Shown here: piece after piece, positions 27,299 through 36,247 of the stretch
Layout of the letters: every line of letters begins with the position of its first letter
Numbering within the stretch: position 1 is the stretch's first letter
The notes under the pieces: generated by a model
What the model saw: only the letters and a program-made list of their open reading frames with translations
The model's database searches: none
Told to the model about the DNA's origin: nothing
Program-made: the position numbers and the translations under genes
Origin: Andreprevotia sp. IGB-42
GTDB lineage: Bacteria > Pseudomonadota > Gammaproteobacteria > Burkholderiales > Chitinibacteraceae
Direction of reading: 5' to 3'
DNA: 64,000 bases
NCBI RefSeq assembly: GCF_009848685.1
Contig: NZ_WXTX01000003.1
Span: 248,001-312,000 of the forward strand

Positions 27299-27304
27299 AT
27301 TATA
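27299..27304 (-). promoter_or_regulatory. Candidate -10 element close to cysM
   Basis: A perfect TATAAT on the minus strand lies seven bases before the cysM ATG. No matching -35 is found; the -35 window falls inside the hairpin at 27318-27345. If used, the mRNA would be nearly leaderless, so this is a weak call. Confidence 0.25.
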
Positions 27305-27317
27305 CGCCGGGTAGACA

Positions 27318-27345
27318 AACGGCAGCGATTCACATCGCTGCCGTT
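27318..27345 (-). terminator. Hairpin after the periplasmic-protein gene (probable terminator)
   Basis: AACGGCAGCGA and TCGCTGCCGTT form an 11-base stem with a six-base loop, about 48 bases past the stop of the 193-residue gene. On the minus strand TTTGTCT follows, a weak T tract. It could also be an operator in front of cysM. Confidence 0.55.
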
Positions 27346-27392
27346 GCAGTCATGCATCGGCAGCGCAGGCGGCTGCCGGCCACGCAATGTGC

Positions 27393-27974
27393 TTACTTGG
27401 CGGCAGGCACTTCAACCCAGACCGCAACCGCACGGCGGTAGCTGACCTGGATCTGGTCGCCCACTTCCACATCCTTGAGCAAGGCCTTGTTCTTCACCTT
27501 GGTGGTCACGATGCGGTTTTTCGGGCCCTTGACCTTCAGCAGGCCCTTTTGCTTGTCCACGCCCAGCACGTCAGCGGTGATGGTTTCAGTCTGCACCTTG
27601 GTGGTGGACGGGCTTTCACCTGCGCCAGCCTTGGTGGTGCCTTCACCTTCCACGCTCTTGCGGATACCGGCCTGGCCCTTGAGCAGCGCAACGGCAACAG
27701 CCTGGTTGACCTTCACCGAAACCACGTCGCCCACTTTGAGCTGGTCGAAGTTCTTTACCTTCTTGTCGATCTGCGCTTCGAGGATTTCGCCGTTGGGCTG
27801 CACCAGCGTAACCACGCGCGTAGCCGGATCGATCGATTCGATCTTGGCGGAGATCTTGGCGCCGTCGGCGACGGCGATCACTTCATCGGGTGCCTTGGCG
27901 GCATCGGCAGCGATGGCAGGTGCAGCGGCGAGCATGGCGGCCAGCAGTGCGGAAATGACAAACGGTTTGTGCAT
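27393..27974 (-). CDS. Periplasmic beta-rich protein (DUF5666-like)
   Basis: This 193-residue protein has a signal peptide (VISALLAAMLAAAPAIAADAA, cleavage near residue 23). Two similar beta domains follow, each with a pattern of a K-rich strand then VGD-based turns: residues about 35-95 (AKIESIDPATRVVTLVQPNG ... LKVGDVVSVKVNQAVAV) and about 130-190 (ADVLGVDKQKGLLKVKGP ... VEVGDQIQVSYRRAVAV). The internal duplication is visible by eye. Function is unknown. A GGAG ribosome binding site precedes the ATG. Confidence 0.65.
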   Translation of the reverse strand: MHKPFVISALLAAMLAAAPAIAADAAKAPDEVIAVADGAKISAKIESIDPATRVVTLVQPNGEILEAQIDKKVKNFDQLKVGDVVSVKVNQAVAVALLKGQAGIRKSVEGEGTTKAGAGESPSTTKVQTETITADVLGVDKQKGLLKVKGPKNRIVTTKVKNKALLKDVEVGDQIQVSYRRAVAVWVEVPAAK

Positions 27975-28080
27975 GTGTTACTCCAGTTGGGCAAAGATGA
28001 TGAGCAGCCCTTACAAGATAGCCGCAAGTCATGACAGATGAAAGCTGCTGCTATCCCTTAGCGGCTGACAAGTACATTTG

Positions 28081-29016
28081 CTAGGGCTGCCCGACGTAGA
28101 TGGCGATCTTGCCGATGGCCCGGCCGGATTCGGAATATTCGTGTGCCGCAGCCAGGTCCTTCAACGCGAATTCGGCGCCGACCACCGGGCGCAGGTGACC
28201 GTTATCCACCAATGCGGCCAACTCGGCCAATACCGCGGCATCGGGCTCGATGAATATGAAAGCGCTGCGCACGCCGTGCTGTGCAGCCAGTTCCGCCGAC
28301 GGCGGGCTGTAGATGGATACAAGCAGGCCGCCGGGCTTGAGTACCGACCATGAATGCTGCTGCACTTCGCCCCCCAGCGTATCGAAGACCAGATCGATAT
28401 CGCGCACCACCTCCTGGAAGGCGGTACTGCGGTAATCGATCACCTCGTCCGCGCCCAGGCTGGTCACCAGGTTCACATTGGCCGCGGAGGTGGTGGCAAT
28501 CACATGCGCGCCACGTACCTTGGCCAGTTGCACTGCCAGCGATCCCACGCCGCCAGATGCCGCATGGATCAACACCCGCTGCCCTGCAGTCACCTTGCCC
28601 ACCTTGATGATGGCATCCCACGCGGCAATACCCGCCAGCGGTAGCGATGCCGCTTCCACATGCGAAATGGTGCGGGGCTTGAGTGCGATTTCACTGGCGC
28701 GCACTGCCACGTATTCCGCGTAGGTGCCGTTGCGCTTGATGTCCGGGCGCGAGAACACCGCCTCGCCCACGGCAAACTGCGTGGCATTCTCGCCCACGGC
28801 CTCGATCACGCCGGATACATCCCAGCCCAGCGTCAGCGGCAATTCGTAGGGGATCATCTCTTTCAGATGCCCTTCGCGGATTTTCCAGTCCACCGGGTTG
28901 ACCGAGGTGGCCACCACGCGGATCAGCACATCATCGGCACCGATTTCCGGCAGTACGGCTTCTTCCACCTGCAACACGCTGCGGTCACCATATTCATGTA
29001 TGCGCACGGCTTTCAT
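28081..29016 (-). CDS. Zinc-independent NADP-dependent oxidoreductase (quinone-reductase-like MDR)
   Basis: This 311-residue medium-chain dehydrogenase/reductase has an N-terminal GroES-like part (MKAVRIHEYGDRSVLQVEEA; SVNPVDWKIREG) and a Rossmann domain with HAASGGVGSLAVQLAK. The zinc-ligand cysteines of alcohol dehydrogenases are absent, as in quinone oxidoreductases. It is a stand-alone gene. Substrate is unknown. Confidence 0.88.
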   Translation of the reverse strand: MKAVRIHEYGDRSVLQVEEAVLPEIGADDVLIRVVATSVNPVDWKIREGHLKEMIPYELPLTLGWDVSGVIEAVGENATQFAVGEAVFSRPDIKRNGTYAEYVAVRASEIALKPRTISHVEAASLPLAGIAAWDAIIKVGKVTAGQRVLIHAASGGVGSLAVQLAKVRGAHVIATTSAANVNLVTSLGADEVIDYRSTAFQEVVRDIDLVFDTLGGEVQQHSWSVLKPGGLLVSIYSPPSAELAAQHGVRSAFIFIEPDAAVLAELAALVDNGHLRPVVGAEFALKDLAAAHEYSESGRAIGKIAIYVGQP

Positions 29017-29296
29017 GGGTTTTCTCTCCTGAAGGGGCTTTGTTGCAGCTTAGAGCGCCCGGTGCCGGCACGCTGCCTACTTTGTAGCGGCCCGCGTTGT
29101 GCTTATTGCCCCTGCAAGACACGGCCGGCGCAGCTGGAGGCCCGCGCAAACACCGTCTTGTGCTGCCGCGGCATATAAACCAGCTACGCCAAAATCCGAG
29201 GGGAAAATGCACGCGCAATCGCGCCGCCGGTAAATCGACATGCCATCGGCTGCGCAGTAGCATCATCGTCACCCCCGGTTTCCTCAGGTAGCGATC
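29017..29296. other. Divergent intergenic region
   Basis: About 280 bases lie between the oxidoreductase (minus) and the GFA gene (plus). TATAAA occurs on the plus strand near 29174, but no -35 with suitable spacing is present. No RNA gene or small ORF with a ribosome binding site is seen. Confidence 0.4.
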
Positions 29297-29791
29297 ATGC
29301 ATCTGGAAGGTTCTTGCCATTGCGGCGCGGTTCACTTCAGCGTGGAGGCATCATCCCCGGTGCCTTTCATGCATTGCCACTGCAGCATCTGCCGCAAGAC
29401 AGCCGGCGGCGGTGGCTATGCCATCAACCTGGGGGCAGACGCCACCACGCTGAAAGTGCGTGGCAAAAAACACCTGGCCATCTACCACGCGGTGATGCGC
29501 GAGCCGGGCAAGCGCGCCACCCGCTCGCCGGCGGAGCGGCATTTCTGCAGCCTGTGCGGCAGCGCACTGTGGTTGTGGGATCCACGCTGGCCCGAGCTGG
29601 TGCACCCGCACGCATCCGCGATCGATACCCCGCTACCCAGGCCGCCGGAGGTGGTCGAAGCGGCGCTGGCCTACGTGGCACCGTGGGTGGACGTGCCGGA
29701 TGGCGCAGGCCATGTGCATTGCCAGAAGTGGCCGGACGAATCGCTGGCGGACTGGCATCGCCGCCACGGCTTGTTCTCGGGCAAGGATTGA
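29297..29791 (+). CDS. GFA/CENP-V family zinc protein
   Basis: This 164-residue protein has the full set of zinc-binding cysteines: CHCGAVHF (residues 7-14), CHCSICRKTAGG and CSLCGSALW. Members are annotated as glutathione-dependent formaldehyde-activating enzymes, but most have unknown substrates. The family usually runs to about 130-160 residues. Confidence 0.85.
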   Translation: MHLEGSCHCGAVHFSVEASSPVPFMHCHCSICRKTAGGGGYAINLGADATTLKVRGKKHLAIYHAVMREPGKRATRSPAERHFCSLCGSALWLWDPRWPELVHPHASAIDTPLPRPPEVVEAALAYVAPWVDVPDGAGHVHCQKWPDESLADWHRRHGLFSGKD

Positions 29792-29951
29792 ACAGCGGAT
29801 CAGTTGGCAACACGCCGCCTGGCCAGGCGATGGAACGCTGCGCGCCCCGGCCTCCTCGAACCGCCATCCCCTGCGTTCACGGCAGGCCGCGCGCCAAGGC
29901 CCATCTTGCGCTTTCACCCCACCGTTGCAAGCACCACCAAGGAGGTTTCCC

Positions 29952-30689
29952 ATGAGTGACGCACCTGCATTGATACCCGCACATCAGCTGGCGCAATCGC
30001 CGCGCCGTTTTCCGGGTGAAAGCCCGGCCTACCGCGCCGCGCGCAATGCCTTGCTGGAACAGGAAATTGAACTGCGGCGGCAACTGGAACGTGTTGCTGC
30101 ACAGCGGCGCACGATGCCGCCCGGTGGCGTGGTGCCGGAAGATTACCTGTTCCAGGGCGAGCACGGCCCCGTGCGGCTGTCGCAGCTGTTTGGCGATCAC
30201 CCCACGCTGGTCGCCTACAACTGGATGTTCGGCCCCGGGCGGGAGCGGCCGTGCCCGATGTGCACCTGCCTGCTGGCCGCCTGGGATGGCGAAGCACCGG
30301 ATATCCTGCAGCGGGTGGGCTTCGCGGTCATCGGCAGAGCTCCGATAGAGCGGCAGACCGCCTTCAAACGCGAACGTGGCTGGCTGCACCTGCCGCTGTA
30401 TTCATCGGAAGGCAACCGCTTCAACCAAGATTACGCCGATGAACACCCGGATGGCGAAGACGTGCCGGCACTGAATGTATTCACCCGCGACGAAGACGGG
30501 GTGATCCGGCATTTCTGGGGAGAAGAAATGGCCATGTACACGGCCGACCCCGGCCAGGACCCACGTGGCGCGCCAGACCCGATGCCGCTGTGGAACCTCC
30601 TGGACCTCACACCGCAGGGCCGCGGTACCGGTTGGTATCCCAAGCTGGAGTACGCCAAGGCAACGGACGGCTGCGCGCACAGCAGCTGA
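29952..30689 (+). CDS. DUF899 (thioredoxin-like) protein
   Basis: This 245-residue protein matches the DUF899 pattern: an N-terminal helix with LLEQEIELRRQLERVAAQRR, then YLFQGEHGPVRLSQLFGDHPTLVAYNWMFGPGRERPCPMCTCLL and later VFTRDEDGVIRHFWGEE. The CPMC motif resembles a thioredoxin active site. The ATG follows a strong AAGGAGG ribosome binding site at 29938-29944; the frame is open further upstream but has no better start. The 160-base gap after the GFA gene contains a 14-base palindrome (29816-29829). Confidence 0.85.
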   Translation: MSDAPALIPAHQLAQSPRRFPGESPAYRAARNALLEQEIELRRQLERVAAQRRTMPPGGVVPEDYLFQGEHGPVRLSQLFGDHPTLVAYNWMFGPGRERPCPMCTCLLAAWDGEAPDILQRVGFAVIGRAPIERQTAFKRERGWLHLPLYSSEGNRFNQDYADEHPDGEDVPALNVFTRDEDGVIRHFWGEEMAMYTADPGQDPRGAPDPMPLWNLLDLTPQGRGTGWYPKLEYAKATDGCAHSS

Positions 30690-30821
30690 CAGGCACCCGG
30701 CAAGCCATGCCGGCCGGGCTACCCGATGACCTGGGCCGGCAGCAACGATTGATGGCGCAATTGACGCAATTGCTGGCTGAACCGGTGCGGCAAGCACCTG
30801 CCAGCCAGGCCGTGGTCGGGC

Positions 30822-32195
30822 TTATTTGGGGAAATAGGCCTTCAGCGGCTGCTTCAGGTGCAGCAGCCACAACTCGGTTGGCTCCTGGCTGGCCTTGAGC
30901 ACGTAATTGCCACCACCAATCAATTTGCTGCCCTCGACGGTATTGTCTTCCGGGTCTTTCTCGCTGCCACCTTCCACGCTGGCCTTCAGGCCGAAATCGT
31001 TGTCGTTGATCACCGCGATGCCGCCCTCGAACAGCGCCAGGCCTTCGGATTTCTCCGGCTGCCAGCCCAGCTCACGCAGGTCCAGCACGCGCTGCTTGCG
31101 GATCAGCTTCACGGCCGCCAGCTCATCGGCTTTTGCGTATTCCAGCGCTTTGCCATCGGCGGTCTTGCGCTCGCTGATGTCGTCCGCACCGGCGATGTCG
31201 ATCACGTACAGCACGTTGCGCAGCTTCTTGTCCGCACCCTTGCCCTGTTCGATCAGCAGCAGGTGCGTGTCGTCGATGGCAACGATATCGCCCAGCTTGG
31301 CATCACCGGTTTTCTTGTAGACATCCGCATCGATCGGGTAGGCAAACTGGCGCGTGGCGCCGCTGGCCGGGTCCAGCTCGACGATACGGGTAAAGCGCGC
31401 CAGGTTGCGCGTTTCACCATTCACGTCCAGCGTGGATTGCACCATCGCATACACCTTGCCATTGGGTGTGACGGCCACGCCCTCGAAGCCACGGTTGGGC
31501 TGGCGGTACCTGAGGATATCCGGCAGGCCCGCACCTGGCGCCAGCTTCTTGCTGACCTTGCCGGTTGCCGTTTCCACGTAGGCCAGGAAAGGGCCGTACT
31601 CATCCACCAGCCAGAGGTTGCCCGCCTTGTCCAGCGCCAGCCCTTCCGGATCGATACCGCGGGCGTTGTAGCCCAGCATGCCCAGCGTATCGGACAGCGC
31701 CACTTCACCAGTCGCGCCGGTGCTGCCAGGCGTCAGCGGCAGGCCGCTGGCTTTTTCGCCATCGATCAGCAAAGGCAGGCTGCGCACCACACTGACCCTG
31801 TCTGCCAGCTGCACGCGGATTTCCGCCAGCCTGGGTGCGTAATCCGGGCTGGGGAATACCTTGGCGATGCTGCTCTTGTCAGCGGCCCGGACCTTGGGCG
31901 CATCACCGTTGGGACCACGATCACCCACACCCCAGAAAATCAGGCTGCCGTCCTTGTCCACCTTGCGGAAAGCCAGGCCGGAACCCGGTGCATACGGAAA
32001 TCCCGCCGGGAACGCGCTCTTGAATGCACCGCTGTACGCCACGTTTTCGCTTGCCGGCACCTGCAGCTCGTAGCGCTCCACCATGGCTACTGCCGCATGC
32101 TCGACCGGCTTGATCGAATACGGCTTGGCGGCCTGGGCTCCACCAGCGATCAGCACGAGGGCAGGCAGCAGTTTGAACGGGTTGGGAACGGACAT
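30822..32195 (-). CDS. Secreted esterase-like-activity-of-phytase protein
   Basis: This 457-residue protein has a signal peptide (LLPALVLIAGGAQA) and a beta-propeller-type phytase-esterase-like domain: SGLAFRKVDKDGSLIFWGVGDRGPN, RGIDPEGLALDKAGNLWLVDEYGPF, NRGFEGVAVTPNGKVYAMVQS, and a C-terminal SEGLALFEGGIAVINDNDFG. It probably hydrolyses a phosphorylated or ester substrate in the periplasm; its true substrate is unknown. ATG at 32195 puts the signal peptide at the N terminus; the open frame extends 30 codons further. Confidence 0.8.
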   Translation of the reverse strand: MSVPNPFKLLPALVLIAGGAQAAKPYSIKPVEHAAVAMVERYELQVPASENVAYSGAFKSAFPAGFPYAPGSGLAFRKVDKDGSLIFWGVGDRGPNGDAPKVRAADKSSIAKVFPSPDYAPRLAEIRVQLADRVSVVRSLPLLIDGEKASGLPLTPGSTGATGEVALSDTLGMLGYNARGIDPEGLALDKAGNLWLVDEYGPFLAYVETATGKVSKKLAPGAGLPDILRYRQPNRGFEGVAVTPNGKVYAMVQSTLDVNGETRNLARFTRIVELDPASGATRQFAYPIDADVYKKTGDAKLGDIVAIDDTHLLLIEQGKGADKKLRNVLYVIDIAGADDISERKTADGKALEYAKADELAAVKLIRKQRVLDLRELGWQPEKSEGLALFEGGIAVINDNDFGLKASVEGGSEKDPEDNTVEGSKLIGGGNYVLKASQEPTELWLLHLKQPLKAYFPK

Positions 32196-32306
32196 GGCGT
32201 GGTGCTCTCGGAATGCTCGGAAAGCAGGCACTATAAAAACCGCAGATGAAAACTGCGTGACATGTCCGCGCACGCCAACGCGCAAACGGCCGCCGGCAAA
32301 ATCGTG

Positions 32307-35042
32307 CTACTTGCCGGCCAGCAGGCCTTTCAGTCCGTCATCGCCCCAGAACTTCTCGCAACCACGCGTGGCAAGGTAGCTGCCATCGATCCCCAGCCAG
32401 CGGCGCGCCGCTGCCTGCATGCTGTCCTGTGTGATGATCTGGTCGAAATCCGGCCATGGTGCGGACCGCTCCGGCATGTAGCGCCACTGGAAGGCAAGCA
32501 TGCGTGCGTAGGCGCCCGGCTCCTGCTGTGCGTCGGCCACGCTGCGATGCATGCGTTGCCGGGCGGCGATAACTTCCGCCTCGGTCACACCCTCCTGCTG
32601 CAGCCGCTGCATTTCGCCCAGCACCCTGGTCGCCAGGGTGCGGCATTGCGAAACCGGCCCGGTATGAAATACCGACAGCACCATGCCGCGTTGCTGGCTC
32701 ACGTCATCCCCGGCAAGCAGCGTGTAGGCATGGCCACTGTCAAAGCGCAGCGCGGACAGCAGCCGTTGCTGCATGATGTCGGCCAGCGCGCCGGCCTGCC
32801 AGGAAGCAACTGCGTCCACAGCCTGCGGTTGCACGAAGCGCCAGTTGAAGCGCGCTTCACTGTCGCTGCCGTAGCTGGCCACATGCGCACCGGTAGCCGG
32901 TGATGCCTTGACGGGCAGCAAGGCCGGGCGGGCAGTGTCCGCAGTCAGGCTACCCAGGTAGCGCGCAACCAGCGGTGCCACAATAGCCGGATCGGCAACC
33001 CCCGTCAGCGTGACCCTGATCGCGGCCGGATTGCCGAACAACGCGCGTTGCGCATCGGCAATCTGCCGGGTGGTCAGCGCTTTAAGGTCAGATTCCTCCC
33101 AGTTGCGCCATGGCCAGTTTTCGCCAAAGGCCTGCATATCGGCATGATCAACACGCAGCTGCATCTTGTTCGCCACGTTGCCAACTGCCGCATAGCGTGC
33201 GCCGGTATCCTCCGGCAGTGGCTGCATGTGCAGGTTGAGCAATTGCAGCGCGGTTTCCAGTTCGGCCGGCGCGGTATTGCCCTGATAGCCGTGCGTATCC
33301 GTGTTCACGTTGAGCACAAGACTGACCGATGTAGTGACCAGCACATCGTCCAGTTGCAGGCGAGTCAGCTTGCCCGCACCAACCCTGACGTCATAACCGG
33401 ACAACGCTGCGCCGGCCAGCCGCAAGTCTTTCGGCAATGCATCCAGCCCGCCGATGCCGATCGCGGCGATACCGATCATTTCATTACTGTTGCGCGGCGC
33501 CTGCCAGCGCACCTGCATGCCATTGCCCAGCGTCCAGATGCCGCCACCGGGAAGGAGGTCTGTTTTGACGATGTGCCCGGGTTCGGGCAAGACCGCCATC
33601 AATTTTGCCGCTTTGAGCTGCCTGTGGCCGCCAGCCAGCGTGGCGATGCGTACCCTGTTTTCAATCGCGCTGATATCGCTATCGGTGACGACGCCAAAAT
33701 CAGCCGCAGCATCATCCACCGAGTGCAAGGCGGTAACCAGTTGCGCGGCATGCATCAGCGTTGCGTCCAGCAATTGTTTTTCGCGCTCTGCATCCAGCAG
33801 GGGCAAATAGCGTTTGAAGCGGGCCAGGCTTTGCGCTGGCGTATCGGCGACCACACCAGACCCGGCAGACGCTGCCAATGCCTGCGCACGCGCTGCCTGC
33901 TGCTGCGGCTGGCGAACCTGGGTTTCGAGCAGGCCGGTCAGCACGCGCTGTGCTTCGGCCACCTCCTCGCTGGAAAAACCGATGCGCCGTGCACGCTCGA
34001 TTTCGGTTCTGAGCGCTTCCAGCGCCGCCAATGTCTGCCCGGGCTTGGGGTCCACTTGCAGGCCACGCAACTGCGCATGCGACACATTGTTATCGCTCAT
34101 CCAGCGCGGATTGTCGAAACTGGCAAAGGTCTGGCTTTGCAAACGGCGTTGCAGCAAGACCAGCAGCAACTGGTGTTGCCAATCACGCTGCATGCCGGCC
34201 TCGGTGGCGATGCCGTCCCAGTATTCGATCCAGTACCAGCCCACTTGCGAACGCTGAAGCGCGCGTGCCTGGTCATTGGTAAAGAGTGCTGTCCCTTTTT
34301 GCGGTACCGCCACCGGCCACGGAGCGGGCAATGGCCCCGCAGCCACGCCGGCAAATTGGGCCCGCACCAGTTCTTCCACCTGAGCCGGTTCGATATCGCC
34401 AACCACGATCATGGTCATGCGCGGTGCCACATAATTGCGGCGGTAAAACGCCGCCACCCGGTCCAGCGGCAAGCCATTGATCGACGCTTCCTCGCCGATC
34501 GGCATGCGGTTGCTATATTCGCGCTCCGGATAGATCGCGTCGCTCCAGTCCATGAGGAGGCGTGTGTCGGCAGAGCGCAAGCGCATTTCGTCCTGCACGA
34601 TACGACGCTCCAGCGCCAGATCTACCGCATGGAATGTCACCCCGCCGGCCCAATCCGCCATCAACTGCACGCCTTGCTGCAGCCCATCCTTGCCGGTGGA
34701 CAGCATATAGGTGGTGTCTTCCCACGATGTCCACGCATTGCTGTCATTGCCCCAGCGCATGCCCTGACTATTGAGGAAACGGTTGATCTCGCCCTCGCCA
34801 AAGTGTGTGGTGCGGCGGAATGCCATATGCTCCACCAGATGGGCGATACCGCGCTCATCGTCCAGCTCATCGCGCGAGCCGGTTTTCACTACCAGGCGCA
34901 ATTCCACCTTGCCGGCAGGATTGGCATTGTGTTCGATCACATAGTGCAGGCCATTTTCCAGTTGGCCCGATTTCTGGTCGTCGGTAGCGAATGCAAAAAT
35001 ACTGGCAAGGCAGAGCGTGGCTGCAAGTACATAGCGAAGCAT
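32307..35042 (-). CDS. M16 zinc metallopeptidase (insulinase/pitrilysin family)
   Basis: This 911-residue protease has a signal peptide (residues 1-20, VLAATLCLASIFAFA) and the inverted zinc motif HLVEH at residues 68-72 with the distant Glu in VQDEMRLR. It has two M16 halves with a C-terminal inactive half, like the periplasmic single-chain family members. The ATG at 35042 is preferred because AGGG lies seven bases upstream and it starts with the signal peptide; the longer frame to 35204 runs into the hldD terminator hairpin. Confidence 0.88.
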   Translation of the reverse strand: MLRYVLAATLCLASIFAFATDDQKSGQLENGLHYVIEHNANPAGKVELRLVVKTGSRDELDDERGIAHLVEHMAFRRTTHFGEGEINRFLNSQGMRWGNDSNAWTSWEDTTYMLSTGKDGLQQGVQLMADWAGGVTFHAVDLALERRIVQDEMRLRSADTRLLMDWSDAIYPEREYSNRMPIGEEASINGLPLDRVAAFYRRNYVAPRMTMIVVGDIEPAQVEELVRAQFAGVAAGPLPAPWPVAVPQKGTALFTNDQARALQRSQVGWYWIEYWDGIATEAGMQRDWQHQLLLVLLQRRLQSQTFASFDNPRWMSDNNVSHAQLRGLQVDPKPGQTLAALEALRTEIERARRIGFSSEEVAEAQRVLTGLLETQVRQPQQQAARAQALAASAGSGVVADTPAQSLARFKRYLPLLDAEREKQLLDATLMHAAQLVTALHSVDDAAADFGVVTDSDISAIENRVRIATLAGGHRQLKAAKLMAVLPEPGHIVKTDLLPGGGIWTLGNGMQVRWQAPRNSNEMIGIAAIGIGGLDALPKDLRLAGAALSGYDVRVGAGKLTRLQLDDVLVTTSVSLVLNVNTDTHGYQGNTAPAELETALQLLNLHMQPLPEDTGARYAAVGNVANKMQLRVDHADMQAFGENWPWRNWEESDLKALTTRQIADAQRALFGNPAAIRVTLTGVADPAIVAPLVARYLGSLTADTARPALLPVKASPATGAHVASYGSDSEARFNWRFVQPQAVDAVASWQAGALADIMQQRLLSALRFDSGHAYTLLAGDDVSQQRGMVLSVFHTGPVSQCRTLATRVLGEMQRLQQEGVTEAEVIAARQRMHRSVADAQQEPGAYARMLAFQWRYMPERSAPWPDFDQIITQDSMQAAARRWLGIDGSYLATRGCEKFWGDDGLKGLLAGK

Positions 35043-35175
35043 GGATATCCCTGATGTGCAATTGCCCGTGCATGAACACAGTTCGACATAAAATGTCAAC
35101 ACATCATAAACCAGATGGCAAGCAATAAGTAAGCACAAAATGGTGCAAGCGCATGGCAGCTGCGCCAGCAGCATG

Positions 35176-35201
35176 AAAAAGCCGGCACAAGCCGGCTTTT
35201 T
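35176..35201 (-). terminator. Intrinsic terminator after hldD
   Basis: AAAAAGCCGGC-ACAA-GCCGGCTTTTT is a perfect 11-base stem with a four-base loop and a run of five T on the minus strand. It lies 44 bases past the hldD stop and separates it from the M16 protease gene. The structure is symmetrical, so it may stop transcription both ways. Confidence 0.85.
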
Positions 35202-35245
35202 CATGGATCGCGTTCAGCCTGACACTGACCGCGATGGTGCGGCGC

Positions 35246-36247
35246 TTACTTTCGCAACAGCGCCTGCACGTAGCGCTGCACGCCCTGCTCCACGGTGAGG
35301 AATGCGTCTTCGTAGCCGGCCTCGCGCAGCAAGGTCAGGTCGGCCTCGGTAAAGCACTGGTACTTGCCCTTGAGCGCATCGGGGAAGTCGGTGTACTCCA
35401 GCAGGCCTTGCGCCAGCAGTTCTTCGCGGCTGAGCGCCGGTTTGCCTTCTGCTGCGCGGCAGGTGTTCACCACGGTGACGGCAATGTCGTTGAATGGCTG
35501 CGCGCGGCCGGTGCCCACGTTGTAGATGCCGCACACTTCCGGATTATCCAGGAACCACAGGTTGACCTTGACGATGTCCTCGACCGAGACAAAATCACGG
35601 GTATGACCACCGGCTTCGTAGCCACCGTATTCACCGAACAGCTTCACCTTGCCGGTTTCGCGGTACTGGTTGAAGTTGTGGAATGCCACCGAAGCCATGC
35701 GGCCCTTGTGCTGCTCACGCGGGCCATACACGTTGAAGTAACGGAAACCGGCCACCTGCGCGGTGATGCGCTCATCTTCCATGCGGCGACGCAGGATCTG
35801 GTCGAACAGCAGCTTGGAATAGCCGTAAACGTTCAGCGGTTTTTCGCAATCGGGCGTTTCGACAAAACCGTTGCTGCCGTTGCCGTAAGTGGCGGCGGAC
35901 GATGCATAGATGAACTGCACCTGCTGTTCCTGTGCCCATTCGAACAGCGCCAGCGTGTACTGGTAGTTGTTGTCCATCATGTAGCGGCCATCATGCTCCA
36001 TGGTGTCCGAACATGCGCCCTGATGCAGGATGGCGGTGATCTGGCCGTCGTAGGTGCCGGCCGCCAGCTCCTCGATGAAATCCTGCTTGTCGATGTAATG
36101 CGTGATCGCCAGATCGACCAGGTTATGGAACTTGTCGCCCTTGGAGAGGTTGTCCACCGCGATGATGTCGGTTTCGCCGCGCTCGTTCAGCGCCTTGACG
36201 AGGTTGGAACCGATAAAGCCGGCAGCGCCGGTAACCACGATCGTCAT
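35246..36247 (-). CDS. hldD: ADP-L-glycero-D-manno-heptose 6-epimerase
   Basis: This 333-residue extended SDR makes the heptose donor for the LPS inner core. The NADP motif [13 protein letters not shown] is at residues 5-17 and the catalytic YGYSK is present, with the family segments [12 protein letters not shown] and [25 protein letters not shown] at 36247 follows AGGAG and overlaps the GH9 stop by four bases (ATGA). Coupling of an LPS gene to a GH9 glycosidase is unusual. Confidence 0.96.
   Translation of the reverse strand: MTIVVTGAAGFIGSNLVKALNERGETDIIAVDNLSKGDKFHNLVDLAITHYIDKQDFIEELAAGTYDGQITAILHQGACSDTMEHDGRYMMDNNYQYTLALFEWAQEQQVQFIYASSAATYGNGSNGFVETPDCEKPLNVYGYSKLLFDQILRRRMEDERITAQVAGFRYFNVYGPREQHKGRMASVAFHNFNQYRETGKVKLFGEYGGYEAGGHTRDFVSVEDIVKVNLWFLDNPEVCGIYNVGTGRAQPFNDIAVTVVNTCRAAEGKPALSREELLAQGLLEYTDFPDALKGKYQCFTEADLTLLREAGYEDAFLTVEQGVQRYVQALLRK

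Noticed and set aside
33048-35054. 668-codon open frame on the plus strand
   Set aside because: It lies opposite the M16 protease, which has a signal peptide and a zinc motif. The plus-strand frame has no ribosome binding site or recognisable fold.
35043-35204. 54-codon N-terminal extension of the M16 protease
   Set aside because: It starts inside the hldD terminator hairpin and pushes the signal peptide away from the N terminus.
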